Origin: Hofstenia miamia
Lineage: Eukaryota > Xenacoelomorpha > Acoela
DNA length: 64,000 bases
NCBI GenBank assembly: GCA_004352715.1
Contig: SCFE01000116.1
Location: forward strand, 1 to 64,000
Direction of reading: 5' to 3'
The notes beneath the pieces were generated by a model that worked only from the letters and a program-made list of their open reading frames with translations, ran no database searches and had not been told where the DNA came from. How positions within the stretch are numbered: position 1 is the stretch's first letter; each line of letters opens with the position of its first letter. Below are positions 22,611 through 34,597 of the stretch, piece by piece. The position numbers and the translations under genes were made by a program.

Positions 22611-23872
22611 CAGTCGACGACAGCAAGTTGGCCCAAAATAGAACAAATATGAACGTAATTTCCATCGATCGACTTAGATATCTATTTATACGTTATTACA
22701 TCAAGCTAACATTCTGTGGTTTGCAATTTCAAATTCAAATTATTGATTAACTTGCTGGTATGCTATTTAGATTCATAGAAATAGAATTTGAAAATACCCA
22801 ACGTTTAACTTGCATTCACGTTCCATTTGTCGTTGAAAATGGCTGATTCCAAGACGATCTTAGATTGAAAATTGTGACTTTATTTGAACACACCAGCAAA
22901 TCACAACGTGAAATTGCTGATGATTTACAAGTCAGTCAGTCCATGGTGGCTAAGGTGATCAAAGACTTCAAAGAACGAGGAACACACCTTACCAATTACG
23001 GAAATTGTGGTGGCCACAATAAGCACTTCAATGACAGAGATTTACGCCGCATCAAAACTCTTTCTAAGAAAAATCCTAGAGCCGATGCTGCTGAAATTCA
23101 AAGGCATTTGGGCCCCTCTGGTGATTGCAGTGTCAGAACTATGCAACGAGCACTGGTAAGGTTAAATATCAAGGCAGTCAAGCCGTACAGGCGCCCCTTT
23201 TTGTCCGAGGATCATGCAGCCAAGCGCCTGGAATGGGCAAGGTCCCATCGTAACTGGACAACAGAGGAAGGGAGAAATGTCATCTTCTCGGATGAAACGA
23301 TAATTCGCATTCAAGACAACTGTCCCCTTTACGTCAAGGTGATCGGTGGGAAGCGTCTGTTGTGGAAGGCAACATGAATTCGGCCGTTTACATTGAGAAG
23401 ATCTTAGATGGCAGACTCATCCATCAATTGCAAGAGTGGTATCCAAACGGGGAGGACATATTCATGCAGAGCAACGCGCCTTGTCACAAGAGCAAAGTCG
23501 TTATGCAACATTTCGCTTGACAGCACATTCAAGTTCTTCCATCGCCTGCGTGTTCCCCCGATATTAACCCGATCGAAAACTTGTGGAGCATTGTGAAAAG
23601 AAGAGTTAAGGTCTTGGAAACAAAAACAAAGAACGACCTCATCAAGGGATTTATTCATGTATGGAATAGGGATGATGAAATCCAACAAATGTGCCAAAAC
23701 TTGGTGGACTCAATGCCTGACAGAATTGAAGCTGCCATCGCTGCAAATCGTTGGCAGACCCGTTATTAGGTTTCAAACTGTTTCTAATTGTTAAACCATG
23801 TGTATTTACTTATGTAAAGTTTTTGATAATATTGCTAGTAATATACTTTGCAAATAAAATCTATTTCTTAAA
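22611..23872 (+). mobile_element. Tc1 element, copy A (3' end lost in gap)
   Basis: Starts CAGTCGACGACAGCAAGTTGG after a TA target, as copy B does at 26627, but lacks 7 bp (ACTCACG) of the terminal repeat. The right end is cut by the gap at 23873, at a point corresponding to about 45 bp before the end of copy B. Confidence 0.9.
22839..23769 (+). pseudogene. Tc1 transposase, copy A, inactive
   Basis: Starts at the same ATG context as copy B, but one A is lost in AAGAACG, which shifts the frame at codon 5. The helix-turn-helix region (S-Q-R-E-I-A-D-D-L-Q-V-S-Q-S-M-V) and the first catalytic Asp (F-S-D-E-T) are intact in the open frame from 22865. About 95 bp between the first and second catalytic positions are deleted. 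The second catalytic motif reads M-Q-S-N-A-P instead of M-Q-D-N-A-P. A CGA became TGA before Q-H-I-Q-V. S-P-D-I-N-P-I-E-N-L-W (third residue) is intact. It ends at TAG 23767-23769. Confidence 0.9.
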
Positions 23873-24872
23873 NNNNNNNNNNNNNNNNNNNNNNNNNNNN
23901 NNNNNNNNNNNNNNNNNNNNNNNNNNNNNNNNNNNNNNNNNNNNNNNNNNNNNNNNNNNNNNNNNNNNNNNNNNNNNNNNNNNNNNNNNNNNNNNNNNNN
24001 NNNNNNNNNNNNNNNNNNNNNNNNNNNNNNNNNNNNNNNNNNNNNNNNNNNNNNNNNNNNNNNNNNNNNNNNNNNNNNNNNNNNNNNNNNNNNNNNNNNN
24101 NNNNNNNNNNNNNNNNNNNNNNNNNNNNNNNNNNNNNNNNNNNNNNNNNNNNNNNNNNNNNNNNNNNNNNNNNNNNNNNNNNNNNNNNNNNNNNNNNNNN
24201 NNNNNNNNNNNNNNNNNNNNNNNNNNNNNNNNNNNNNNNNNNNNNNNNNNNNNNNNNNNNNNNNNNNNNNNNNNNNNNNNNNNNNNNNNNNNNNNNNNNN
24301 NNNNNNNNNNNNNNNNNNNNNNNNNNNNNNNNNNNNNNNNNNNNNNNNNNNNNNNNNNNNNNNNNNNNNNNNNNNNNNNNNNNNNNNNNNNNNNNNNNNN
24401 NNNNNNNNNNNNNNNNNNNNNNNNNNNNNNNNNNNNNNNNNNNNNNNNNNNNNNNNNNNNNNNNNNNNNNNNNNNNNNNNNNNNNNNNNNNNNNNNNNNN
24501 NNNNNNNNNNNNNNNNNNNNNNNNNNNNNNNNNNNNNNNNNNNNNNNNNNNNNNNNNNNNNNNNNNNNNNNNNNNNNNNNNNNNNNNNNNNNNNNNNNNN
24601 NNNNNNNNNNNNNNNNNNNNNNNNNNNNNNNNNNNNNNNNNNNNNNNNNNNNNNNNNNNNNNNNNNNNNNNNNNNNNNNNNNNNNNNNNNNNNNNNNNNN
24701 NNNNNNNNNNNNNNNNNNNNNNNNNNNNNNNNNNNNNNNNNNNNNNNNNNNNNNNNNNNNNNNNNNNNNNNNNNNNNNNNNNNNNNNNNNNNNNNNNNNN
24801 NNNNNNNNNNNNNNNNNNNNNNNNNNNNNNNNNNNNNNNNNNNNNNNNNNNNNNNNNNNNNNNNNNNNNNNN
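23873..24872. other. Assembly gap (1000 N)
   Basis: Exactly 1000 N. It cuts the 3' end of Tc1 copy A. Confidence 0.98.
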
Positions 24873-25613
24873 AATGCAAATAAATGCACGGGATTAATCA
24901 GTGGGGTCTGCAGAATATATTTTATCACAATCATCCGCCACCATAATCTTAGGAGTACTGCATAGAGATAATAATCGTGGGTTTCAGATCAACTCTTCTC
25001 ATTAGTAGGAAACACCGGTCAAGCGGCATGACAAAAATCCTTGCCTGTCCCGGCCGGTACCGGTCGACCGGTTCCAACTCTACTTTGAATTAGCATACAT
25101 TTTTAAGCTCAGTCTGTCTCTACTCATTCTACTTTTGAGTATTTTCAGCTTGCCTCACCTCGCCACAAAAACCATTCATTGTGGCTCAATTTAGCTCGAT
25201 ATTTTTTTAAAAAGATTGCGCTTTCAGAATTTTTTATATAGCTCTTCCTAATATTTAATAAAAAATTTAAAATAAGATTATAAAAATAATACATTTAATG
25301 TAAAAATAAGAAAAATTTGCGTAAAAAATTTTAAAAGCAGAACTATAAAGTTTCTTGGCTTAATATAGGCTCGTTTTGCGCTCGTTGTATATCCAATCAA
25401 GGTGGTATCACTTTGATCCAATGCAGTGCTCAAGTGTGGTCAGAACCAAGGTTGGCTATAATCTTGGGTTTTTCGTACCGAATGCCCAAGACTGCATTTT
25501 TATCGACTCAAAACCAAACCTGAAATATATAACTGATCTATAAAATCCCCGTAAAAACAAACAGAACTCATATGAAGAAAAACGTAATTTAGCAAAATGT
25601 AACAAAAAACTGA
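24873..25613. other. AT-rich sequence with a short GC-rich palindromic cluster
   Basis: The only structure seen is at 25045-25075, where CCGGCCGGTACCGGTCGACC forms overlapping palindromes. A related ACCGGT-rich patch lies near 14208-14255. No coding. Confidence 0.45.
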
Positions 25614-25916
25614 TTAATTGCACCTATTAAAAAAGAAATGTCGCGCGACGTTCAGGCCGGATGATTCATGTGCCCACTTCTGGAATTGTCGACATTGCAT
25701 TTCCTGAATGTACTTTTTAGTGCAAACGGAGCACAACCATTTACTGCCGCTTGTCCTATGAAAATTAGAATTCGTTGAAAGGAGTTTAGAAAACCTAGTC
25801 TGCAGGTTTGAGAATTTGGTCTTCTTTGCGATGGCTTTGCGAGATTCCTCCATGTCGGCGAATTTCATTTTGCGTTTTGGACATTTCAGCTTGTGATTGT
25901 TTGTAGCAATAAACAT
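25614..25916 (-). pseudogene. PHD-like zinc-finger tail of a transposase (probable)
   Basis: The 100-codon minus frame includes W-L-C-S-V-C, Q-C-R-Q-F-Q-K-W-A-H-E and F-F-F-N-R-C. This is the C-x2-C...C...W-x-H-E...C pattern of the PHD-like finger found at the C-terminus of some pogo/Tigger-type and related arthropod transposases. Some cysteines are missing and no DDE domain is adjacent. Assignment to a transposon is by analogy. Confidence 0.45.
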
Positions 25917-26395
25917 TTCACAAATGACGGTTTCTTTAAGAAGACGGTTACGGAGTTTTGTGTATATAAGATTTTCCTTGTAGGAGTGGCGTGCAGTGCA
26001 TATACTAATGGGGAAACCGGAATATTATATAATATAAAATTTATATGTTTGTATTGCATATGTTGCATATAACTTTAATTTCAAGCTTATATATCATTAG
26101 CTAAAAAATTTACCAGGTAATATAAACATGGCCGTCTTTAATTGTTCTGCTGTTGTAAGAAAGTTCTTTTTATTTCAATTAACATTATGTTAAAGAATCA
26201 AGTCATTGTTTATAATGATGTTATTCATTCCACAACATCTAAGCAAAGACTTTCAAGGTTTTCATTGTAAATTTAGTTTGTGTTGTGATTTATAATTTTA
26301 ATGTTATATTCAATATATATATTTTACCAAATAGCTTTTCAATGGTGCAATTTGGAAAAAACTATGCAAATTATACAAATTATCAATGTAAGTGA

Positions 26396-26433
<38 letters not shown>

Positions 26434-26626
26434 TTGCATGTTGTGTGTGAGGACTTGTTAAATATCGATTTTGAAATGTTGCCATCAAATTAATTTTACA
26501 AATTTTGGGGTAACAAAATTTACATACAACCTCACTTAATATAAATGATCTAACTACATACACTTAAAATCATGATACTTTGTTTCGATATAATAATTTA
26601 TCCTTTTTTGTATATTTATATATATA
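25917..26626. other. AT-rich sequence with a (TA)n microsatellite
   Basis: Holds a TA run at about 26399-26430. No gene seen. Confidence 0.5.
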
Positions 26627-28033
26627 CAGTCGACGACAGCAAGTTGGACTCACGCCCAAAATAGAACAAATATGAACGTAATTTCCATCGATCGACTTAG
26701 ATATCTATTTATACGTTATTACGTTAAGCTAACATTCTGTGGTTTGCAATTTCAAATTCAAATTATTGATTAACTTGCTGGTATGCTATTTAGATTCATA
26801 GAAATAGAATTTGAAAATACCCAACGTTTAACTTGCATTCACGTTCCATTTGTCGTTGAAAATGGCTGATTCCAAGAACGATCTTAGATTGAAAATTGTG
26901 ACTTTATTTGAACACACCAGCAAATCACAACGTGAAATTGCTGATGATTTACAAGTCAGTCAGTCCATGGTGGCTAAGGTGATCAAAGACTTCAAAGAAC
27001 GAGGAACACACCTTACCAATTACGGAAATTGTGGTGGCCACAATAAGCACTTCAATGACAGAGATTTACGCCGCATCAAAACTCTTTCTAAGAAAAATCC
27101 TAGAGCCGATGCTGCTGAAATTCAAAGGTATTTGGGCCCCTCTGGTGATTGCAGTGTCAGAACTATGCAACGAGCACTGGTAAGGTTAAATATCAAGGCA
27201 GTCAAGCCGTACAGGCGCCCCTTTTTGTCCGAGGATCATGCAGCCAAGCGCCTGGAATGGGCAAGGTCCCATCGTAACTGGACAACAGAGGAATGGAGAA
27301 ATGTCATCTTCTCGGATGAAACGATAATTCGTATTCAAGACAACTGTCCCCTTTACGTCAGGGTGATCGGTGTGGAGCCTTTGACACCATCCCATTACAA
27401 TCTTTCTCGCAAGCATCCAACATAAGTTCAATTTTGGGCTCGCTTCTCCTATCACGGGACTGGGCGAGCGTCTGTTGTGGAAGGCAACATGAATTCGGCC
27501 GCTTACATTGAGAAGATCTTAGATGGCAGACTCATCCATCAATTGCAAGAGTGGTATCCAAACGGGGAGGGCATATTTATGCAGGACAACGCGCCTTGTC
27601 ACAAGAGCAAAGTCGTTATGCAACATTTCGCTCGACAGCACATTCAAGTTCTTCCATGGCCTGCGTGTTCCCCCGATATTAACCCTATCGAAAACTTGTG
27701 GAGCATTGTGAAAAGAAGAGCTAAGGTCTTGGAACCAAAAACAAAGAACGACCTCATCAAGGGATTTATTCATGTATGAAATAGGGATGATGAAATCCAA
27801 CAAATGTGCCAAAACTTGGTGGACTCAATGCCTGACAGAATTGAAGCTGTCATCGCTGCAAATGGTTGGCAGACCCGTTATTAGGTTTCAAACTGTTTCT
27901 AATTGTTAAACCATGTGTATTTACTTATGTAAAGTTTGTGATAATATTGCTAGTAATATACTTTGCAAATAAAATCTATTTCTTAAAAATTACAAAAATT
28001 ATGTGCGTGAGTCCAACTCGCTGTCGTCGACTG
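26627..28033 (+). mobile_element. Tc1 element, copy B, complete with terminal inverted repeats
   Basis: Terminal inverted repeats of 29 bp, starting CAGTCGACGACAGC, differ at one base (A versus G at position 15). They are flanked by TA on both sides (26625-26626 and 28034-28035), the Tc1/mariner target duplication. Total length is 1407 bp with a single transposase gene. Confidence 0.95.
26862..27884 (+). pseudogene. Tc1 transposase, copy B, two nonsense codons
   Basis: 340 codons in one frame with no frameshift. The N-terminal HTH reads S-K-S-Q-R-E-I-A-D-D-L-Q-V-S-Q-S. The catalytic residues are F-S-D-E-T, M-Q-D-N-A-P-C-H and S-P-D-I-N-P-I-E-N-L-W, i.e. DD34E. It is broken only by TAA at 27423-27425 and TGA at 27777-27779. 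Copy A has TGG at the latter site, so that stop is a W-to-stop point mutation. I place the start at 26862, the first ATG of the conserved M-A-D-S-K-N-D-L-R; a TTG at 26850 is in frame but unlikely. Confidence 0.93.
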
Positions 28034-28035
28034 TA

Positions 28036-29624
28036 TATTTTTGTTGAGATTAAATTTTCATGCCTGGTGGCAATAAAAATTTCGATAAGCATATCTAGAG
28101 CTTATAAAATATTTTACTCTGAAATTGTTGAAGAAGAGCTACTTTTAGCAAGACTTCTGCTTTATTGCCAAATTTGCAATCTGAAGCTTCTGACAAAATT
28201 AAAAATTCGATGAAACAAAGGCGTGAAAAGCTAGTGGACTTTCTTATTTGAAAGTAGCTATTTTAGGTTTACCTTAAAAAAGCCAACTTATTTATGACAA
28301 TGCTAGAGAATGGCGACCGGTAATTAAAGCAATGAACAATGTTTAGCATCAATTTATGAGCATAGTGAAAACGAATTTTTATTGAAAGAGTCAGTAATGA
28401 TTTTAAATCAAGCAAGCGATCTATTTTTATAGATCAGTTATGTGGTGCGTTCACATGGCGTAGGTAAAACATGTCCTAAATCAGCAGCTCAAGATTTTAA
28501 TTATATTTTATCACGCTTCTGTTGAAAAAGCAATTGAATTTGGAGAAGCACACATACAAAATTTTGACTTCTAATCATGAATAAAAATTGCGTTAATTTT
28601 AGCAACGAACACAAACAGATTGATGAAAGACTCTCGAAAACTAGCTTTCCTCAAAGGGTAGAGTTAATTGCAATGGAGAAAAGAAATAAATCTAATCAGT
28701 ACTGAATTGTATGAGGTCATCAACATCGTCCTCCAGCATATAAAATGCAACAAATGCAAATCTTAGTTGAACTTTCTGGAAGGAGTCTGATTTTGTTGGA
28801 TCAATCTTTGAAACCTGAAAATGTTTAGCTTATTCAGGACATGATGCAGAGCTTACTATCCTTTGCAAAGGATTAGCATGCACACATTGCTATTTCTGGT
28901 TTTTCTCAGGGATGAAAATATCACTGCCAGAAAACGGTTTGAGTTTGAGTGGCAACTCACAGCTAATAAAATTACTCGAATAAGTGTATTATATATGGAA
29001 CATATCTTGTCTGATTCTTCAATGATGGATTTGGTTTAATACTACGTTAAACAGATTTTCCTTTGGTATGTTATTATTGTTTATCATATCTCTTATTTGA
29101 AAGTGGCTCACTGATTTTTCAAAAACGCAGCAAAGAAAATAAATGATACATTTAAAATTTTTTTTGCAGCTACTGCATTTCTAAAGGGCACTGTAATTTC
29201 AATATTCTTTAAATCTTAAATTTTGTTTTAAATTGTTAGAAAACAATAAAATTTTATATAATAATTATTATTACAAGAAAGAAGTTTTGTATTTCCGTAA
29301 AACGCGTTAATTCTATAGTCCAGCATGCAATAGATAACTAGTATGTACAATGATGTTAGTCGACTATTGAATAGTGCCTGAATTTGTTTACTTGACATGT
29401 AAAGGCGTGAAAACATTTTTTGAAGAAGTGCTCACTACGGCAAATATTCCAAACATTATTTAGTTTAGTGGTCTACAATAGCGAAGGTTTTTCTTCATGG
29501 CGAAACCCACAAATTGCTAATTCGTTTTCATTTTTGTTTGACATAGTATAGTATACGTTGCAAACGCTGATATTTATAAAACGTACTTAAGCGATTGTGA
29601 AATTAAGAAATGGTAAACAACTGC
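28036..29624. other. Non-coding sequence with a degenerate coding patch
   Basis: At 28640-28925 the plus strand reads like protein with five stops, for example F-P-Q-R-V-E-L-I-A-M-E-K-R-N-K, then K-M-Q-Q-M-Q-I-L-V-E-L-S-G-R-S. This may be a decayed pseudogene; I cannot name the family. Nothing else recognised. Confidence 0.3.
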
Positions 29625-29815
29625 AGGATTTTGCTTTTGGTAAGGTGAACAAAACCAATGATTAATTTCTCACTGACTATTTAAGTTTCATTAATGGGAA
29701 ATATTTTGTGAGATGTGCTGTCCATAACGCTTTGTTAATCCACAAACATTTTTCTGTTAAAAATGTGTTGGATTAGTCGCGAAAACCATGAAATCATTTA
29801 GAAATTGATTGCACA
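29625..29815 (+). repeat. Dispersed repeat, copy 2 (first copy near 20.6 kb)
   Basis: Shares ordered blocks with 20511-20700, including GTGCTGTCCATAACG and TTAGTCGCGAAA. Same orientation, moderate divergence. Confidence 0.65.
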
Positions 29816-30812
29816 AATATGAAGAGATGGAGGCATATTATAATTTATATTGATACTTCAGTTAATTTTAAATTCCAACTTATGAAGTAGTAGCATGTTA
29901 ATGTTTTTTTGTGATATTATAGCTATTCGTCTATATGTATACTTAGCAATGAATTCATTGAAATAATCAAATATTTTGAATTGCAATACGACAGCTAATT
30001 TATGCAAAAATTTAAAGCAATTTGCACAATAATTATTTTCCTTACTAGTGGCATAGGTGAAAAGGAATCAAAATAAAATAAGCACGTGCTTCGTCTTACA
30101 TACATTAATTGGAAAAAATGCTTGCTAAAATGCACAATCAAAGGAATTTGGCAACCAAATTCACAATACAATATTGTTCTAACTGGACGATTAAATCTAT
30201 ACAATTCTGTCTTCGCATTCTTTTGTTGATCAGTATACTACAATTATTAAAACATCAAAAACAAAATATTCTGGTACTGATGACATTGTCACAAAGGCAA
30301 ACATCTACAAATGGGATTGATATCAGCTCCAGAGCTTGAACTCCTAACTCCAAGGCCTAAGGCCTTGTAAATATTCCTTATTAATAACATAATGGATCTG
30401 AATGAGGCGTACAAAATTAGTGTTGTTGATCATGTACCGAGATGTCAAGATTACTGCAAGACTTCCATAATATTATAAGAACACTTGTAAAATTTGAGAA
30501 TAAATACTTTGTGCAATTAACTACCTTTAACAATACATCTCTTTTTCATTTAATTCAACTTCACTACATGGGGACAGAAGTCGTTTAAATCACTTAAAAC
30601 TCAACCACTTGAAATTGATAGTCCCAATGTCTCAGTTGACTGGCAGAAATAGAAACGTGACCACAATATTCTCGGATGCTGTTGAAACTAGCGCAAACTC
30701 ACACAAAGTATGTTAACTATTTGCGAACTCGAGCAAATTTTGAACACTTAGAAGACTGACAGCGGAGAATATACCCAGCTACAAGAAAGGCTCTTGAGAA
30801 CCAAGCACCACA
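29816..30812. other. AT-rich sequence, no gene recognised
   Basis: Only short, unconvincing open frames. Confidence 0.4.
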
Positions 30813-31649
30813 TTGCAAAAGTCAAGTCTTGCCTTTCACTGTATTACACCTATCACCAATACAGATACGTTACCAAAATTAGCAGAAGTCTTATACAAAA
30901 TTACGGATAAATTACAACGTATTAATGTACGAACTAGTTCTCAGCCTGGCCCATCAGGTTCTCAAGATTCTCTCATTTCCGGAATCAATGTTACAACGGT
31001 TCTATTTTCAGCAAATTGTTGACGCTGTTAACAAGTTGTCTTCTGCAATTCAGAGTCGCAAAACAGAACCAAACTCTCTCCGACAAACTTAGAGCATCTG
31101 CCCACAAACGTATCCGATTCCTCTTGTCAGCTCTTTCCTTTGATTGGGGATCAACAGCTAGAGCCACCTCAACTGCTACTCTCAAATTCTTCCGAATCCC
31201 TTATTTACCTAACAAGAATGTTTTTAACAAATCCAACAAGATATCTAGAGGACGTGACAGAGCGCAGCAACCTCAGCAGCCTACAAATACTTAGCATTAT
31301 TACTCATGTTGCCGAATTGAATGAGCTGGGAATAACTTTGGGTTATTTTTCAGAATCTGTTCCATTTTCTGGTCCCTCAGTGGTTAATTTTATGGACTCT
31401 ACTGTGGACACCTTATCACTGTTCACTCCTGACACAGTCAAACATTCAACTCCGATTTCAATTACGCTCTTGCTTCCCCGCACCGTTCCTTTCAGCAGTC
31501 TCTTCAACTCAGGCATATGGTTTCCCTTTCTTTTCGTAACGTTAATTTTAGAATACCCAACTCTGGGGTTTCTAATTTTCGGCAGTATATCAAGATCGGT
31601 ATTCAAGATATGCAATCCATTGAAAGACAAGTGCCTACGAGTAATATAA
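30813..31649 (+). other. Possible decayed coding region, frame-shifted
   Basis: Less AT-rich than its surroundings. Plus-strand pieces include L-P-K-L-A-E-V-L-Y-K-I-T-D-K-L-Q-R-I-N, a P-G-P-S-G-S-Q-D patch and, in another frame, V-D-A-V-N-K-L-S-S-A-I-Q-S-R-K-T-E-P. These recall low-complexity retroelement Gag N-termini, but no diagnostic motif is present. Unidentified. Confidence 0.25.
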
Positions 31650-31811
31650 AAGATTCAGGAGCTTCAAAGGATGCAAAAGCGGATATTCTGACTTGAAAGA
31701 TACAAGAAATAAGACGAGAGTTCTCCGTTCCTTTCCATATGATTTCAAGATTACATACATTTAAAATGTGCCTATTAACAATTTGTGACATCTTGTTCAA
31801 CGAAGTTCATA

Positions 31812-32775
31812 AGGCCCTATCACTAAAAAAAGCGACAAAATAAATGACATATTTATTGATTGGTCAAACAGAAAATTATACAATCAAACAATTGCATTAC
31901 TAAACAAGCTTCCCTACATTAAATTTCTCAATCAGTTTTCTTTACAATACGAGTTTTTTCATGTTCTTATCGATTTTAATCATGCAACATTTATCTCAGA
32001 TAGACAGAAACAACATCATCAAAAGTTTCTATTTGAATCATCTCAAATACGGCAAGCCATACACTGTGAAGCCTTTCTTAACTATGGGTTTAGAAAGAAT
32101 TCTTATATATCGAGTGTTAAAAAGATTTCGGAAGGACAATCGATGTCACGAAAGTTGGATCAGGAAAAATAGGTAAAATATGGGAAAGATCAAGATTTAG
32201 TGAAAATGCTGAATGGCAATATCAGTGCTTCACAGACGAATGCCGCGAGGAAGTTCAATGTGAGTCAATCACACATTAACAAGCTTTTAAAAAAATCGAA
32301 ACTTAAATACTTCAGGAGAAAAGTAATGTCTAAACGAGATGAATTAATAATAAAGAAACGAAGCAGAATTCTTATCAAAAAAAACTTTAGACAATCAAAT
32401 GGTCATCTGTTAGTGATGGATGAGTCCTACTTTTAGCCTTACTGGTGATGAATATAGTGGCAATCGACGCTTATATTCAGAAAACAAGGCCACCTGTCCT
32501 GATAAAGTTCGTTTCAAGCAAAAAGAGACATTTTCGCGAAGAGTTATGTGTGGATTGCGATATCAGAAAATGGGGATATGAGGAAGCCATTTTTCCTCGA
32601 GATAGGAAACATGAATGGAGATCTTTATCTGAAAGAGTACATTAAGAAGCGCCTTCTCCCTTTACTGTCATCAAATGTGTCCAGATAGTCTATTTTGGCC
32701 TGATAGAGCAATTGAACATTATTGCTCATTGCTGAAATCTAAAATGTATTCAAATGGTTGGCAAGCAAAAAGAAC
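31812..32775 (+). mobile_element. Mariner-type (IS630/Tc1/mariner) element, copy 1, 3' end deleted
   Basis: The left end at TA (31810-31811) begins AGGCCCTATCACTAAAAAAA. The right end of the inverted copy at 35997 begins AGACCTTATCACTAAAAAAT read inward, so these are the two terminal repeats. In this copy a deletion of about 520 bp removes the transposase end, the right terminal repeat and flanking DNA, joining 32775 to sequence that in the other copy lies outside the element. Confidence 0.75.
32200..32775 (+). pseudogene. Mariner-type transposase, copy 1, broken
   Basis: The frame from 32200 has an HTH-like region (A-A-R-K-F-N-V-S-Q-S-H-I-N-K-L-L) and then V-M-D-E-S-Y-F with the first catalytic Asp near 32416. 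Frames shift through D-K-V-R-F-K-Q-K-E-T-F and L-F-W-P-D, then go straight into R-A-I-E-H-Y-C-S-L-L-K-S-K. In this superfamily about 34 residues separate the second Asp from the Asp/Glu before this block. Here they are gone, so the catalytic spacing is destroyed in both copies. Confidence 0.75.
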
Positions 32776-33283
32776 ATGTTACATGTACTTTTGGCAATTA
32801 CTGTATACTATCAACAAACTTTGTGCAAGAGAATATATCGACTTCAATTTTCAATTAATTTGAGATGTGCATTTGCAGTGACTGACAAGACACCATTGTT
32901 TATCTCTATTTTCCAGCCTTTTAATAAATGCTAATGGCCGAGATTTTAACTGCGCAGTAAAGAGCTGAATTTCATTAGAAAGCTTATTATCTCAGCCTTA
33001 GGATAAGCTATTAATAAATGCAATAAGTACATAAATACATCGCCCAATGTAGTTTATCCATATATTCATATAACATGCCAATAAAGGTTATTGCATCAAG
33101 TATTAACTTTTTTGGCATAAAAATGCTACTTTAAAAAAAGACCTTTCTATTGTGCCATGTGTTATATTTAAGAAGCTTATTTGCTGCAATACATCATGTT
33201 ATTTGCAAATCTTTTTCCTTATTTCAAAGAAATGTAGATCAAATTTCTACACTTTTTGCCAGGGCTATATATATATATATATA
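32776..33283. other. Flank shared with the inverted copy, then AT-rich sequence
   Basis: 32785-32905 is the reverse complement of 35598-35718, non-element flank of the second copy. The rest shows no gene and ends in a (TA)n run at 33265-33283. Confidence 0.6.
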
Positions 33284-34577
33284 ATAGCGTGCAAATTAAT
33301 CCGGCCACTTCTATGGAACGCACATAAATGAACGTAAAAGTACATAAAAGTACATATAGTATGACATGAAGTCTGCCAATGATCATGGAGCATATGATTG
33401 ACTAGCCCGTGTGTTGGTGCGTCTGTCTAAATTCTGATTCGCTCTTTATTCATTATAGAATTACTCTAACAGGTATATTGTTACTCACTATTTTGTAGAT
33501 GAAATGGACACTCCGCATGCAATACGGGAATTAATTATTCATCACAATACTGACAATATCAGTGCGCGGTGAATATCAACATTTGTTAATGTTCCCAGGA
33601 CCACAGTCAATGACATTATCGCTCTATATAAGCGGACAGGCGCAATTTCATCAACCCGAACTGGTCATTGTGGTCGCAAACGAAAGCTGAGTCAGCGAAC
33701 CAAACGAGCATTGGCCAGGGAAAGCATCATTAACCTTAGAGCAACAGCGCGGCAACAATAACAACATGAGGTGGGATCACCTCCAGTACACCTCTCTACA
33801 ATTAAACGATCTCTCCAACGCAGCGGCAGAAAGGCTTATGCATCTCGTAAATCCCCTGGCCTGTCAGGCCCGCAGCAACGTCATCGCTTGCATTGGGCTA
33901 ATGATCTTCGACACATTACAGTGGCTGATTGGTCTCGTGTGGTTTTCTCAGATGAGTGCGCATTTGATGTGATTTCACAGCCACGCTCACAATACGTTCT
34001 ACGCAGTGCAAATGAAAGGATAATGCAACACCATACTCGTCAACACCGACCATTTCAAAAGCGGCTTATGATATGGGGTTGCTTTAGTGCTACTGCCTAG
34101 GGTCCTATTGTACCAATTGAGGGCACTATGAATGCCAATAAGTACGTCACAACGGTTCATGATCATTTGCTGCTATCCATTGGAAACCTGGTGCCTGGTG
34201 ATCAACCATGACAATTTATGCAGGACAATGCGCCATGCCACAAGGCAGTTGCAGTGACACAGTTCTTTGAAGAACAATACACCATCTCATAGCAAAGAGG
34301 AATTATTGCACAAGATACGTGATACATGGGCGAATGATCCTGAGTTACATGCTTGTTGCGCGACATTGGTCGAGAGTATGCCACGACGCATTGCGTCCTT
34401 CGTGAAGCAAGAGGTGGATATACCAAGTATTGACACACGTACGTTTATTCTGTATAGTTTACTACAACTCAATTTGTTATTAAACATGTTCGTTTGCCGT
34501 TATTTTTTGCGTTTAAAGGGTGTTCAAGGCATTTAAAAGAGTTTTTTATGGCTGGCCGGATTACATAGCACCCTATT
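33284..34577 (+). mobile_element. Tc1-type element, distinct family, decayed
   Basis: Ends carry imperfect inverted repeats: AGCGTGCAAATTAATCCGGC on the left, and AGGGTGCTATGTAATCCGGC read inward from the right. Both abut TA-rich sequence, so the exact ends are uncertain by a few bases. The right end runs into a TA microsatellite and the gap. Confidence 0.75.
33504..34490 (+). pseudogene. Tc1-type transposase, decayed
   Basis: From ATG 33504 the frame reads M-D-T-P-H-A-I-R-E-L-I and is broken by a TGA near 33567 and a TAA at 33759. It continues W-S-R-V-V-F-S-D-E-C-A-F (first Asp) and F-M-Q-D-N-A-P-C-H-K-A (second Asp), with TAG and TGA between. A deletion after F-F-E-E-Q removes the whole S-P-D-L-N-P-I-E block with the third catalytic residue. 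The end (S-K-E-E-L-L-H-K-I-R-D-T-W) is in another frame. Confidence 0.8.
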
Positions 34578-34597
34578 ATATATATATATATATATAT

